Origin: Pseudocercospora fijiensis CIRAD86
Taxonomy: Eukaryota > Ascomycota > Dothideomycetes > Mycosphaerellales > Mycosphaerellaceae
Assembly: GCF_000340215.1 (NCBI RefSeq)
Contig: NW_006921541.1
Span: 2,143,527 to 2,207,526, forward strand
Reading direction: 5' to 3'
Length of the DNA stretch: 64,000 nucleotides
This document shows, piece by piece, positions 1 through 10,920 of this stretch (positions are counted from its first letter, which is position 1; each line of letters starts with the position of its first letter). The notes beneath the pieces were generated by a model. The model saw only the letters and a program-made list of their open reading frames with translations, ran no database searches and was not told the DNA's origin. A program made the translations under genes and the position numbers.

Positions 1-1
1 A

Positions 2-737
2 AGCGCAGGAACAGAGCTCTGGAGAATTGGAACACCAGATTGGAGTTCGGGAGAGTACTTGCACGGCGAACATCCCGATCCAACACATCCTCAACACCTA
101 GCCGAAAGAAGAATCTACTTCGCCGTGTACGACTTCGTCAAAGACTTCCCACATGGCGTCTCCTTTCACGTTGGAAACGATAGTATCGCCAAAGATCTAA
201 ATTATGTTCATTGGTCCGTCTTCGGTGGCTACGGGAATTCCATCCGCACAGAGCCATATCATGAGAATGGAATCGTGAACAACTGGAAGATTCTGTTTGA
301 TGCCTCATCCCAAGACCTTTCCGACAAGACTACCGCGACTTTCACCATCCAACTCGCAGCAGCCAGGACCGCCGCGGGAAATACTGACATCTTTAATTCG
401 AGTCAACGGTACTCAAATCTTCCATACACTGTCTCTGTCAATGGTCATCATTTGGAGCCTTGGATCATACCGTAAATATCAAAAAATTCCACATCGAATG
501 ATGTTCATATTCGCTGACATTCTGTACAGGTATTACCAAAGCAGCTCCTGTGCAGTGAGATCTGCCGTGAGCTGCTATCACTTATCGCATAAATTCGTTT
601 TTCACGTGTCGAAGCTCAGAGTTGGGAGGAATGAATTTCTGTTGAGTTTGCCGCGGAATGCTACAGGTGATGACAGTGCGTTGTTGGCGGAGAGTGTGTA
701 TGTGCAGTATGATGCTTTGAGGTTGGAGGTGAAATAG
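2..737 (+). CDS. Rhamnogalacturonan lyase, PL4 (3' part, 5' end outside window)
   Basis: This is the C-terminal part of a secreted polysaccharide lyase family 4 enzyme, which cleaves the rhamnose-galacturonate backbone of pectin by beta-elimination. Exons are 2-471 and 530-737. The 58-bp intron 472-529 (GTAAAT...TACAG) rejoins the frame so that SSSCAVRSAVSCYH follows directly. Visible family features are IGTPDWSSGEYLHG, DPTHPQH, VHWSVFGGYG, the TIQLAAARTAAGNTD block and the terminal VYVQYDALRLEVK. Together these are typical of the last, jelly-roll carbohydrate-binding domain of fungal rhamnogalacturonan lyases of the Aspergillus rglB type. Catalytic residues lie upstream of the window and cannot be judged. 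The neighbouring transporter and GH105 hydrolase support a role in rhamnogalacturonan use. Third codon positions near the 3' end are strongly G/T. Confidence 0.9.
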
Positions 738-913
738 TTGGCTTGATCAGGTCGCGAGATGTCGTAACGTACATGCATTCAGGCTCAACATCTCAAGTCA
801 AATAAAGTAAGGTATAGAAGGTACTCGATGCAGTGATATAGCAGGATCTTGTGACGGATCGAGGTAGAGTATATCTGTCAATTCTGCTTCCCTTGGGCTT
901 CATAGTGTATCAT

Positions 914-2624
914 CTAGATCATGTACCGGAAGTTGGGATTCTCCTTGTCCGTCATGTCCTCAAAAGCATGCACCATAGCATCATCCGAAGCCTCATGCAC
1001 ACCCGCAGCAGCAGCTTCGTTCCGTTGAGAATTGCGCTTGCTCAGCGTCCACCGCAAAACGATCAGAGTCAAGATAAGCAAAGTGTAACATCCCAAATGC
1101 GTCGAGAAGGCAATAAAGTATCTCGGAGCATTCCACTTCAAGAACACTTGAGGACCTAAACACAACAAACATTAGCCAAAGAAATCATCCTCAACATCTC
1201 CCTTTTCTCCCCTATCAACTCACCAATAGCATTCCCCGTAGCCCACGCGACAAAATTCATAGTCACAGCCACAGACTTCTTCGTCTGACCCGCAACATTC
1301 CGACTCAACATACTCATCCCCAAACCTTGCGCCGCCCAAAAACTCAACACGACATAATAACTGATCAAAAGTCCCGCTTCCGTCGCAGTACTCGTATTCT
1401 CCACCGTCATCAACACAATCGTGCCCGCAAAACTCGGCAGACAGTAAACCGCCATGATCAAAATATTCTGTTGCGTTTTCTTGACCAGCCATGCGGAGGA
1501 GAATAAGATGATGATGATATACGCTCCCAAGACCATGGCGAGAAGTTGCGTTTGCAGCGTCGTGAACCCAAACCCTTTGATGATGATATTCGCGAAAGCT
1601 CCCAGACCGCCTGTAGGTAGAGTCGTGCAGAATTGTATGAGGCAATAGCACCAACACTGCAAATCGGTAAAAGCTTCCCACATTTGCTCTTTCCGGAACT
1701 TCTTATTTTGCAGACCCGTCTGATTCGCTCGCACGCGTTCCACCATCAGATGTTTATCGTCTTCGGAAAAACACGTGGCGCGCATGGGAGAATCCGGTAA
1801 ATACCAAATCACGAAGACGCCCCAGAGCGCAGAGAAACATCCGTACGTGATGAAGATGGCTTGCCAAGATTTGATGGGTCCGGAATGAATCAGACTGAAA
1901 CAGTAGGCCAAGAGACCGCCGACGATTTGTTGCATTCCGTTCATCGCGTACCAGAACGAGACCATGAGCGCTTGTTCCTCACGTTTATACCACATGGAAC
2001 TCATGATCAAGAACGTCGGTTGACACACCGCTTCGAACGTGCCCAGAAGCGTTCTCAACGCGACCATTCCCGTGAAATTGTGTGCCGCAGCATGGCACGC
2101 GAGGACCGCTGACCAGATTATCACGCACGTTCCGAGAAATTTTGCGATGGGGAGGACTTGGATGAGACGGTTTATTGGGTATTCGACGATGAGGATTGCG
2201 ATGTAGATGCATGTTGTTAGCCAGGAGAATTGTTGGCCGACTAGGTGGAGGTCGGTTTGGAGGCCCATGATTGAGGTGAAAGATAGGGTGCCTTTGTCTA
2301 GGGCTTGGAGGAAGTAGGTGAAGACCATGATTGTGAGGACGCGTTTGTCGATCATGCGTTTTAGGCGTTTGTCTTCGGCGGGAGTGATTTCTATGCGGGT
2401 TGCGTTGGCGTATTTTGCGACTTCGGCCTGTTCAAAGGATGTCAGTGGTGTGCGGATCTTTAATGGTGTTGTTCGCGCACATCGATACGGCCATAGTCTT
2501 GGTGATCTTTCTTCAGGTCATCGGGAGTCATGACCCGCTCGATTTCGGCGGCATTGATGTTCTTCTTCTCTTCGTGTTGAGCGACGTGCTCGACACTCGT
2601 GGTGTTCTCGATATCGTTGGCCAT
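914..2624 (-). CDS. MFS transporter, anion:cation symporter (allantoate/nicotinate permease-like) family
   Basis: A 529-residue plasma-membrane carrier in three exons: 2624-2481, 2427-1224 and 1155-914. The introns (53 and 68 bp) have GTGCGC...ACAG and GTGAGT...TTAG ends. Splicing yields an acidic/charged N-terminus (MANDIENTTSVEH...), then KRVLTIMVFTYFLQALDKG at the first membrane helix, YPINRLIQVLPIAKFLG, the GTFEAVCQPTFLIMSSMW segment and WYLPDSP before the central loop. This order is diagnostic of the Dal5/Tna1-like anion:cation symporter branch of the MFS, with about 12 helices. Members carry small organic anions, and the substrate here is not shown by the sequence. Its position between a rhamnogalacturonan lyase and a GH105 hydrolase suggests uptake of unsaturated rhamnogalacturonan products; that is inference. 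Third-position base choice shifts from A/C near the start to G/T near the end. Confidence 0.9.
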
Positions 2625-3094
2625 GATCAATCACTGCAAAAAACAGTTGTGAGAGCAAGGCGCGAAAAGACGAGTTCCGGGGTTCGAGGTGGAAATACCA
2701 CGATGCTATCCATGCCTTTGGTTAATCTATGCGGCCCGAGTACAGGTCATCAATTGGACGGAAAACATGGCCTGTACCGCGGTAGATCAGCCACAAATGA
2801 AGTTGCCATCACGAGTGTCTCTCAATAATGATCCACCGAGCGAACATGGCATGGATGGCGATTGCATTAAAAGCGGAGACTGGGGTGGGAAAAACTGGAG
2901 TTGAGACATGGGAACTCAGCCGCCGCATGTGGTGTGGGGATGTGGGGATGCGCATGTGGAGGTAGGGTGACCCCCAAGCTTGGCATGGTTCGGTCACTGG
3001 GGAGAGGTCGCTTGTTCGATTAAAAGTGTTGCGCGCTGTTTTCCGCACGCGAGCCTGGCACCAGGATTTGTCGCGCCGTACAACATATCCAATC
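2625..3094. promoter_or_regulatory. Shared divergent promoter with clustered SYGGRG sites
   Basis: This 470-bp stretch lies head-to-head between the MFS transporter and the GH105 gene and must hold both promoters. I see five hexamers fitting the fungal carbon-catabolite repressor (CreA) consensus SYGGRG within about 125 bp: CTGGGG at 2880-2885, CTGGAG at 2895-2900, GTGGGG at 2934-2939 and 2942-2947, and CTGGGG at 2997-3002. CreA sites are short, so single matches are weak evidence, but the clustering fits a glucose-repressed pectin gene pair. No clear TATA box was found. Confidence 0.45.
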
Positions 3095-4310
3095 ATGCCT
3101 CAGCAAGCACTGACTGTTGATGGGTTGTCTGCTGTTGATGTAAAGACCAAGGTCGAGCTCTTGATTGACAATCTTGTGAGCATCAAGGATGAAGGAGGAA
3201 AGTTCTTGCTCACACTGCAAGATGGCAGAATGATCGATACCAAAGGATGGTCTGATTGGGAGTGGACGCAGGGGATTGGTCAGTCTGGCAGCCTGATCTT
3301 GCTTCACAGCGGCTGACAGTCGTGAAGGTCTTTACGGGGTATGGCAGTTTCATGCCCAAACAGGCTCAGAGAAGGCTCTGCGGGTCGTGAAAGCTTGGTT
3401 CGAGAGCCAGCTGCCGAGTGGCACGACCAAGAATATCAATACAATGGCTGTATTCCTGGCATTAGCATATCTTTACGAGAAGACTGGCGAACAAACTTAC
3501 CTTCCCTGGCTAGACTCATGGGCTGAGTGGGCGATGTATGATCTGCCCAAGACGCGGTTTGGCGGCTTTCAGCACATCACCTATGTCCATGTCGCTCCGG
3601 ATGGTCAGATTAAAGGACAGAATGATCAGGAGCTTTGGGACGACACACTAATGATGACTGTGATGCCACTGGCCAAGATCGGAAAGCTGCTTGGACGGCC
3701 GCATTATATCGAAGAAGCCAAGGCACAAGTCCTGCTGCATATCAAATATCTCTTCGACCCTGCGACTGGTCTCTTCTTCCATGGCTGGAAATTCGATTCT
3801 TCTGCACCAGGTGGATTTGGACACAACTTCGCTCGTGCTCGATGGGCTCGCGGTAATTCCTGGCTGACGATTTTCATCCCGGACTTTATCGAGCTTCTCG
3901 ACCTGTCGCCAGGGGACGCATTCCGGCGGCATCTTCTCGACACACTGGAAGCTCAGTGTTCAGCGCTCAAGCGCCTACAAGCAGAAGATGGCTCCTGGCG
4001 AACACTTCTTGATGTTCCAGAGAGCGAAGGTAGCTACATCGAGGCCTCGGCTACAGCAGGCTTTGCGTACGGCATTTTGAAAGGAGTACGCAAACGATAT
4101 CTCAGTAAAGAGTATGAGCCAGTTGCTCAAAAGGCGGTCCAGGCTGTCTTGAAGCGCATCGACAAGGATGGCGAACTGAAGGACGTTAGCTTTGGGACTG
4201 GGATGGGCAGCGACTTACAGCATTATAAAGACATCCCGCGGACGTCAATGCCTTATGGACAGGCCATGGCCACGATGATGCTGGTTGAATATCTGCGTAA
4301 GTTCATATGA
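3095..4310 (+). CDS. Unsaturated rhamnogalacturonyl hydrolase, GH105
   Basis: A glycoside hydrolase family 105 enzyme that removes the unsaturated uronic acid left by rhamnogalacturonan lyases. I place exons at 3095-3278 and 3328-4310, giving 388 residues, close to family size. The 49-bp intron starts GTCAGT and carries a GGCTGAC branch site. The AAG acceptor at 3327 is preferred over two nearby CAGs because only it yields the family motif WEWTQGIGLYGVW in frame. The start is ATG at 3095 (MPQQALTVDG). Other family signs are GGFQHITY, the QELWDDTLMM segment with the catalytic-type aspartates, LFFHGWKFD, RARWARGNSW, and the closing GTGMG plus PYGQAMATMML. No signal peptide is evident, so it probably acts inside the cell on imported oligomers, matching the adjacent transporter. 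Confidence 0.93.
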
Positions 4311-6427
4311 GGTCGGTTCAAAGATCATAAATAGACATAGAATGCTGCAAAGATAGCAATCGGAGTTTTGCCTGTATTCCGAGAGCTTGCCGAGTCGGAA
4401 CAGGTCATGAAGCACATGCGAACCAGCAGCTGTAGTCGAGGATCGTGGCTTGCACTACCTCCTCTAATATTTTGTCGATATGCGTACTTTTGGATGTCTC
4501 TACGGATGTGATCGGGCCGTGCCATCCCTCGACATTCGAAAGATGCCGCATCCTCTGAACAGAAAATCGCGTTCAAGTCATTCACTCACGCGTCCATGAA
4601 GCCACTGCCCAAAGCGCCCTGCATGGCCGTCACAGCGAACCAGCCCGTCTTTCTGAAGCCTCGCATACGCAGCGAGTACAGGATGGCGCACCAGAGGAAG
4701 AAGAGCAGGCAAGCTGAATGACACGCTGGTTGTCACTCGTGATGAAATCGTGAACGGTGAGACAGAACGTACTGCTTTGAGCGTCGATTCTCGAAGCGTC
4801 AGCTCGCCGCAAAAGAGTCGCGATCCTACGTCCTCGCACGCCCTTCGGCCGTCTTCGATAGTAGAATTTGGAAAGCGGATTCGATAGCGCATAGCACTAA
4901 ACGTGCTTGCATGGGAGATTGCGCCATTAAGAAGTACTCTAGTGTAGTAGCGTGCGATGCAAGTCGATCATTAGGACCTACTTCCGTCAACCATCGATAG
5001 GAAGTTCAAGGTCCTTCAGCGCCGTGTCTCATAGTTCTCTCCAGATGTCCGCTTTGATCGATATTGCGGTGTCTTTCGTACCTGGACTGCCGCAAAGTCT
5101 TGGGAGTATGTTACAATGCTTATCTTGAGGTCATGATAGCGAATGCAAAGCCCGCTGTCGGTCTAGAAGAACGAAGGATCAATCAGTAGTAGTATGGTAT
5201 GGTATGGTAAAAAATCTTCCTCGGGCGCCGCACCAGTCAAGTCAAGTCTTGCACGTCGTCCTCATCAAGGCCGATTAATAACAGCAATCCAGATCCAATT
5301 CCTCACCCACCCACCCACCCACCACCAACCTGAAACAACGCCAGCCCATAGAATTGATTTGCAGAACAGTATGCTCCTGAGTATATTCTATCAATAAATA
5401 GAACCTCGATCGCCTGCTGCCTGCGCCGATGAAACACATCCTCTCCTCCCCTCATCATATGTATCACCACCACGAAATCGAAGCTGCACGGCATAACTAG
5501 CGACTCGGAAAAACCCCTCATCCAACCAACCAACACCTACAGCACAACAACCTCGGATAATAATAAAAATTGAGATGGAAAAGAAAAAAAGCCAAAAATT
5601 TTCAAGGTTCGCCTGATAATGACAGGTAGCTTAGTTATTGTAGCCAGTGATTAGAATCGACGAGGATAAGCCCTAGCCCAAATACCAGGGCAACGCAGGA
5701 AATCTCATCTCTCTTCGACAAGGTGGAAGGGTTGGGGTGATTTTTTTTCCCCTTCTTCTTCTTTGCATCTCGTAGACAATTGAGCCGCAGCCAACCCGTG
5801 GCCCGTGGCCCGTGCCCCCCCCTGTTGTTGTGAGTTTGCCCAAAAGAGTTTCGAGAGTTTTGGTGCCTGGCTGGGGTATTCGGCTTGCAACTTCACCTCC
5901 TGACAGGGCTGTAGCTGCTGCGCTGTGGGTTCGATGCTGCGCTGCCGTCTCGTCCTCGTTGTTGAAGGGGCAATGTTGTCGGACGTCATCGTAGTTATGG
6001 CAAAGGAATCCTGCGGTTAGGATGACAATTAGCAAAGATCGGGAAGTGTGGGTTTTGGTTTTTTGGAGAGGCGCCGCAGAGTCGATTCTGTGAAGAGTAC
6101 ATGAGAATATGTGCAATGAAGATTCATAGGAAAAATGCGACTCTGTTTATTAACAAGTTTCCAATGCCGTGCAAACTGCGTTGCTCATTACGAGACCCGA
6201 GCTGTCACTAATTACAATGCGCCTCTCCGTGTGTAAATAAGTCCGACGCTGATTAGCCCCACAAAACGGAGCGCATCGCTATTGTCAACTGCAGACCGTG
6301 ATTCGAGAAAGAAAACTGCGTGCCTCCGTGTACCGTAGCTGGCAGCGCCCTCTTAAGTGGTGCTCATCTGCTCGTCACCATCGTAAAACCAGCCCACCGA
6401 GTTCGTAGGACGTCCGCGAGGCGCTTC
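4311..6427. other. Intergenic, 2.1 kb, no firm gene
   Basis: No recognised gene. On the minus strand near 4,839-4,583 a conceptual two-exon frame (donor GTACGT near 4,771, acceptor ...ACCAG near 4,725) reads into a hydrophobic stretch LLFFLWCAILYSLRMRG. It could be a small membrane protein or a transporter relic, but I do not trust it enough to annotate. Simple repeats are a (GTATG)n run at 5192-5208 and a CCCA-type run at about 5303-5329. Longer frames at 5,673-6,116 overlap each other and show no family features. Confidence 0.5.
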
Positions 6428-7022
6428 TTACAACAGAGAGTCGAAAAGCTTGCAAGGCAGGGCCAAGTTGATGAGGCCGCTCTGGGTAGTGGTGCAGCAA
6501 GCGCTGCCGCCTTGACTGCATGGGTGCTGTCCGAGGATGCCGCAGTTGCCACCGAGAATTGGTCCGAGAAGACCGCCAGATCCTGCGTTGCCGTTGCAGC
6601 AAGAGGCGACCTGGTTGTTACCGCATGGGTTGTTGTTGCCACCAGTAGATGGCAGGGGCGAACCACCGCCAGTGCCAGTTGAGCCACCTGCACCTCCCCA
6701 TGGGTATCCCGAAGTGGGATGGACAGGTGGGAATGCTAATAGACTGGTCAGCGTGTTCAAGTCACCAGGCCACTCGACGCTGGCGAGGCGTCGAAGGGGA
6801 AAAGGAATTCATACGAGGTCCTGATCCGCCATCGTATGACTGGACTGGGTATGGTGGTGGTGGTGGTGGTCCACCTCCGTATGACTGGACTGGCGCTGGT
6901 GGTGGTGCCGATCCACCTCCGTATGAGAGTACGCCACCATCGGAGCCGTTGTCTTCTGGCGTTGGGGTAGCGCTGCTGAGCAGGGCAGTCGCGAAGACTG
7001 CGAGGACGGCGGAGGCCTTCAT
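6428..7022 (-). CDS. Hydrophobin with long Gly/Pro/Tyr-rich N-terminal region
   Basis: A secreted, surface-active cell-wall protein of 171 residues. Exons are 7022-6815 and 6735-6428; the 79-bp intron begins GTATGA and ends TTAG. Residues 1-19 form a signal peptide (MKASAVLAVFATALLSSAT). Next comes a low-complexity region with three SYGGG/SYDGG repeats separated by proline runs, then a glycine-rich linker. The C-terminal domain has eight cysteines in the hydrophobin order C-x7-CC-x17-C-x7-C-x6-CC-x13-C. The x7 spacing between the fourth and fifth cysteines is shorter than in typical class I or class II proteins, so I leave the class open. A TATA-like box lies about 130 bp upstream. Confidence 0.9.
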
Positions 7023-8419
7023 TGCAAATGTGGGAAGGAGTGTGGGAGCTTTGTAAACGAATGTAAAGAGTTGGATGAGGAAACTTGCTGCTCGGAGAGG
7101 CTGTTGCAGTTTACTGATGAGAGAAGAAGAGCATGCAGCAGAGGACATCTTATATATGCAGTTGGCTTGCTTCGTGTGGCTCTCGTAGGGTTGAGGCTGC
7201 CAGGTGCAAGGGAGATGGACCTGCTGAAGCTGGGGCCTGCTCTTTCGAGCCGTGCAATTGAACTTACGCTCAGGAGCGCGAATGAGTGGTCCGTGCATGA
7301 TTGGTGTGATTTTGCCGGTGCGCAGACGGAAGGTCAGTTCAGGCATGTTGGGCGTGGTCCGTCGTCATGGGAGGAGCAACGCACAGTGTAGGGCGTACGG
7401 GATGTGACGCTGTACGGGAGGGCAACATCGCGATGAGGCCATCGAGAGTGATGGCAAATGGCACGGCTCGAAACACGGCTTCGAATAGCAGCAAAGCAAC
7501 GGCGCCAGCGCGAAAGCATGCGTGTCAGGAGAGAGCAGCAGGAGGTTTGGTTTCATGCTACCCATATCGCATCATCTCGGGCGCTTGTATGAAAGAACAA
7601 GGGAGCGCGAGAAAGGCGGTCTCGTCAGATGCACACTCCGTACTGCTGGCGAGGCGAGGCGCGGCGTGGTAGGCATGAGGTTGCGAGGATCATTATTATT
7701 AGCGAGGTGCAGTATCATTTCCGCCGTGCCATGGGTCCCTGTGAGTAATGTTGATGAGTGTAAATGCGGCATGCACAGCTGGACGCTGCATGTGCATGTG
7801 CATGTACCCGGCCGTCAGCAGGGCGTGCCTTCCCACGCCCATGACCGCTGCAGACAATGCGCGCAAGAGAGTGAGAAACTGCTGGGATGTGCCTGCCGCG
7901 TGCGGCGTTTCTTGGCGTCGGTACGGGGAATTGACTTCAAAGTCAACATGCATCGGCCGGCTTTCGTACGGAGACAGCGGATTGAGTGATCATTACTGCC
8001 GAGCGTGGTGCATCGGATCAGGCCCGATGCTGCACTTGCCACTCGTGTTCTGCCCTCTCGCCCGCTTTGCTCCCGTCGCAGCAGCCGTGGAGAGTATGCG
8101 TTGCCATGGCCGGCCGTTCCAGTGCTCGGCAACGCGCGACGACAGCACGGTCATGTGGGTTGGAAAGCAGCGCGCATTCTGCCTCTGCCTCTGCCTCGAG
8201 AGCATGGCGGGCTGGTCAGCGCGCAGGCATGTTGCATGTACCGAGTGCAGCATTGCCTGAAGGATTCCCAGCTTGAGTTTGATGAGTGCGACGGCGTTGT
8301 TGGATCGAAGCAGGCTCGCCGACTGCAAAACGCGCCTGAGCACTTACCGGCACTCGTATCATATCGCATTATTCGCCTGAGATGAGTCCTGTCCATGTAT
8401 CCCCTGTCATAACTCGTTG
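7023..8419. other. Hydrophobin upstream region, no gene seen
   Basis: About 1.4 kb of moderately GC-rich DNA. Overlapping frames of 60-170 codons occur in several phases on both strands, which is expected of GC-rich non-coding DNA. None starts with a signal peptide, shows family motifs or splices into a longer product. A short TGCATG run occurs at about 7790-7806. Only the TATA-like box at 7149-7160 stands out. Confidence 0.55.
7149..7160 (-). promoter_or_regulatory. TATA-like box of the hydrophobin gene
   Basis: On the minus strand this reads GCATATATAAGA, about 130 bp upstream of the hydrophobin start codon. Strong TATA boxes are common in highly expressed, regulated fungal cell-wall genes. 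The assignment rests on position and sequence only. Confidence 0.5.
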
Positions 8420-10920
8420 GCTGTCCGGCTTTACCGGCAAAACGGGCATGTCGACTAGAGTGAGGAATCTAACCGCACGAAACGATTAGATTTCGTACGT
8501 AGCATTTAACAGCAATTCTTACTCTACTTTAGTTCGTCGGACTTAACTAAGGAATTCGGTAAGGGGATTATAGAGTAATATATATAAGGGGGATAGAGTA
8601 ACGAAAGGTAGAAGGGCTATAAAGCGGCAGAAATAAAGGATAATATAATAGGTAGAAATACCTCTAGATAATATAGGATTCTTAAGACTTCTAGAGGCCC
8701 TAGTTTTAAGCGAATATATATTCTTAATAGCGCTCGAGGCTTCTATAAAAGTATATCCTAATATCTAATATACTAGCGGTCGATAAGGTACCTTTATATA
8801 GGTAAGTTAAGAGATTAGTTATAAGAGTATAAGTTCTTATTTTCTTAAAGTATTAATAGTTAGAGTTATAGCCGCTAAGTATCTATAAGCGGGTTAGCTT
8901 ATCTCTTAGCGTAACCTCTAAGTAGCTAACTAGCGCGGGACTATCCCTTCTCCTATATTATCCCTTCTATTTTCCTTATTTAGAATCTTCCTTAGGTACT
9001 AGTAGTAACTAGCTTATAGTAGTAATAGTATAATACCTATACGAATACGTTAAAACTAAGTATTGTTAAAGTAGCGCTAATGCTACTAGATATATATTTA
9101 CTAGATAGGAAAGACTATAGCTTCTATAGAAATATAGGTAGCTTTATTTAGTAGATTCTATATATTAGACAAATTTCCTAGGTTAGAAACTATTTACTAA
9201 ATTACTATTACAGTACGCGATACTACTAGCTCTTAGCGCTATATCTTCTATTTTCTTATAGAATATAAAGACGGCGACGTTATATTATTATATATACTTA
9301 TTATTAAGAGATAGTATTAAGAAAATAGTATAAGGTAGACTTCTAGATACTAGGTAATAAACAATAGTAGTACTAAATAGCGAGCAGTTAAAATCGCCTT
9401 TCTAGGTCTAATAAGAGGTAAGATAGAAGTAAGCTATTATCTCTACTATAAATACGTTAACGCTATACTCTATAAGCGCTTTAAGGCCGATAGATATAAA
9501 GAGACCTTAAACTGTATACTTATAGTATTAAAATATAAAAGAACGGAGACTAGTTATAAGCTATAACGACTCGATAAATAAAGCAATTATACTAATTAAC
9601 GCGCTTCTACGTAGCCTCTACGACTAACCTAAGCGAAAATAGATTAAATATATTAAGAATAAGTTTATTAAGACTAAGCAAATATAAGCTAATTTTATAT
9701 AAGAATGCTTACCTCTATATATATAGTATAAGACTAGTATAGTCTATAATTAATTTAATTAATCTAGACCCTTTTAAATTAAATTAAATTACTAGGACCC
9801 CTAGATTAGATTGAATTAGATTGCTTTAATAGGGGCTAGATTAGATTAGATTAGATTGCTAAATTAGTAGGACTAGGCGAGATTAGATTAGATTAAATTG
9901 CTAAGCCTACCTAATTTAGCCCTTTAGCCCCGGAATTAAATTAGATTGCTTTAGAAAGGGCTAGATTAAATTAGATTACTTTAGAAAGGGGCTAGATTAA
10001 ATTAGATTACTTTAGAAAGGGGCTAGATTAAATTAAATTAGATTGCTTAGTTAGTAGGAATAAGCTAGATTAGATTAGATTAAATTGCTAGGCTAATCTA
10101 GATTGCAATCCCGGATTAATTATAGAGTATACTAGTAAGGGCGAGAGGAAATACGTAGTCTATTTACTAAGATTTAGGATAGTAGAAGGTACTAGTAATA
10201 GAATCCGTATCTATTAATCTCTAGTTCTAGTAGATCTACTCTATCCTCCTTATATATATTACCTATTATAGCTTTACTATAAGAGTAAGAGTCGCGCCCT
10301 TACTAACTAAATAATAGGCGATAATATTTTAGACTAGTATTACGCTACGACCGGTAACTAGTTTTCCGCTATCCTACCTAAGGTATAATCTTAGTAAGAA
10401 CGCTACTTCCTAAATACTAGTACGTATAATATAATAAGAAACAAATCGATTTTATTCTATATACTATACTTCTATTCCTATAAATAGTAAGAATAGTCGC
10501 CTAATATAAGGGTATAGTACTAGAAAGTAGCTTAGTATCGTATAGTAGAAAGAAGTTTAGGTTAAACTACGAAAGACGACGTTGTTTTATAGCGCTCTAC
10601 GTATTACTATCTACGTATATACGTAACCTATATACGTTTATCTTATAAATAGTAAAGTAATTAAAGTATATAAAGTAAATTATAACTTTTCTAAAGCTTC
10701 TAATAGACTAATAATACAAAAGATAGTAAACTAGTATATATAGTATATTACGTTACTAGCTAATCTAACGCTACGAATATAATAGAAGTAATAGGGAAGT
10801 TTACTTATAACTAAAGCGTAAAATACGAAATAGTAGAGTCGTAATTAGCGAATATATAACGTATAGACTACGAGTATATAATAGTATAACCGTACGGCGT
10901 TAAGCGAATTTTAATGGCGC
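8420..10920. repeat. RIP-degraded AT-rich repeat block
   Basis: Base composition changes abruptly: TpA is extremely frequent, CpA and TpG become rare, and stops occur in all frames. This is the footprint of repeat-induced point mutation acting on an old transposon. No gag, polymerase or transposase motif could be read through the stops, and no clear terminal repeats were found at either edge, so the element type is unknown. The middle contains a GATTA-rich minisatellite. The edges at about 8.42 and 10.92 kb are approximate. Confidence 0.75.
9740..10110. repeat. GATTA/GAATTA-rich minisatellite inside the AT-rich block
   Basis: Imperfect tandem units built from TTAGATTAGATTG and TTAAATTAGATTAC, separated by GAAAGGGGCTAGA-like spacers, recur at least ten times. 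Three neighbouring copies of the GAAAGGGGCTAGATTAAATTAG pattern (about 9,953-10,045) are nearly identical. The array is less scrambled than its flanks, so it may have expanded after the block decayed. Confidence 0.75.

Noticed and set aside
3279..3319. Alternative CAG acceptors for the GH105 intron (3309 and 3319)
   Set aside because: One shifts the frame and the other inserts four odd residues in a conserved motif. Only the AAG at 3327 gives TQGIGLYG directly.
6320..7056. Plus-strand frames opposite the hydrophobin gene
   Set aside because: They are antisense shadows of the repetitive hydrophobin coding sequence. The minus-strand reading has a signal peptide and the eight-cysteine pattern.
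7522..8396. Several overlapping frames of 100-170 codons on both strands
   Set aside because: Mutually exclusive phases with Cys/Arg/Ser-rich random-looking translations; no splice model improved them.
8420..10920. Reading a transposase through the stops in the AT-rich block
   Set aside because: All six phases give only low-complexity Ile/Leu/Arg/stop strings, with no DDE/D, reverse-transcriptase or helicase motif.
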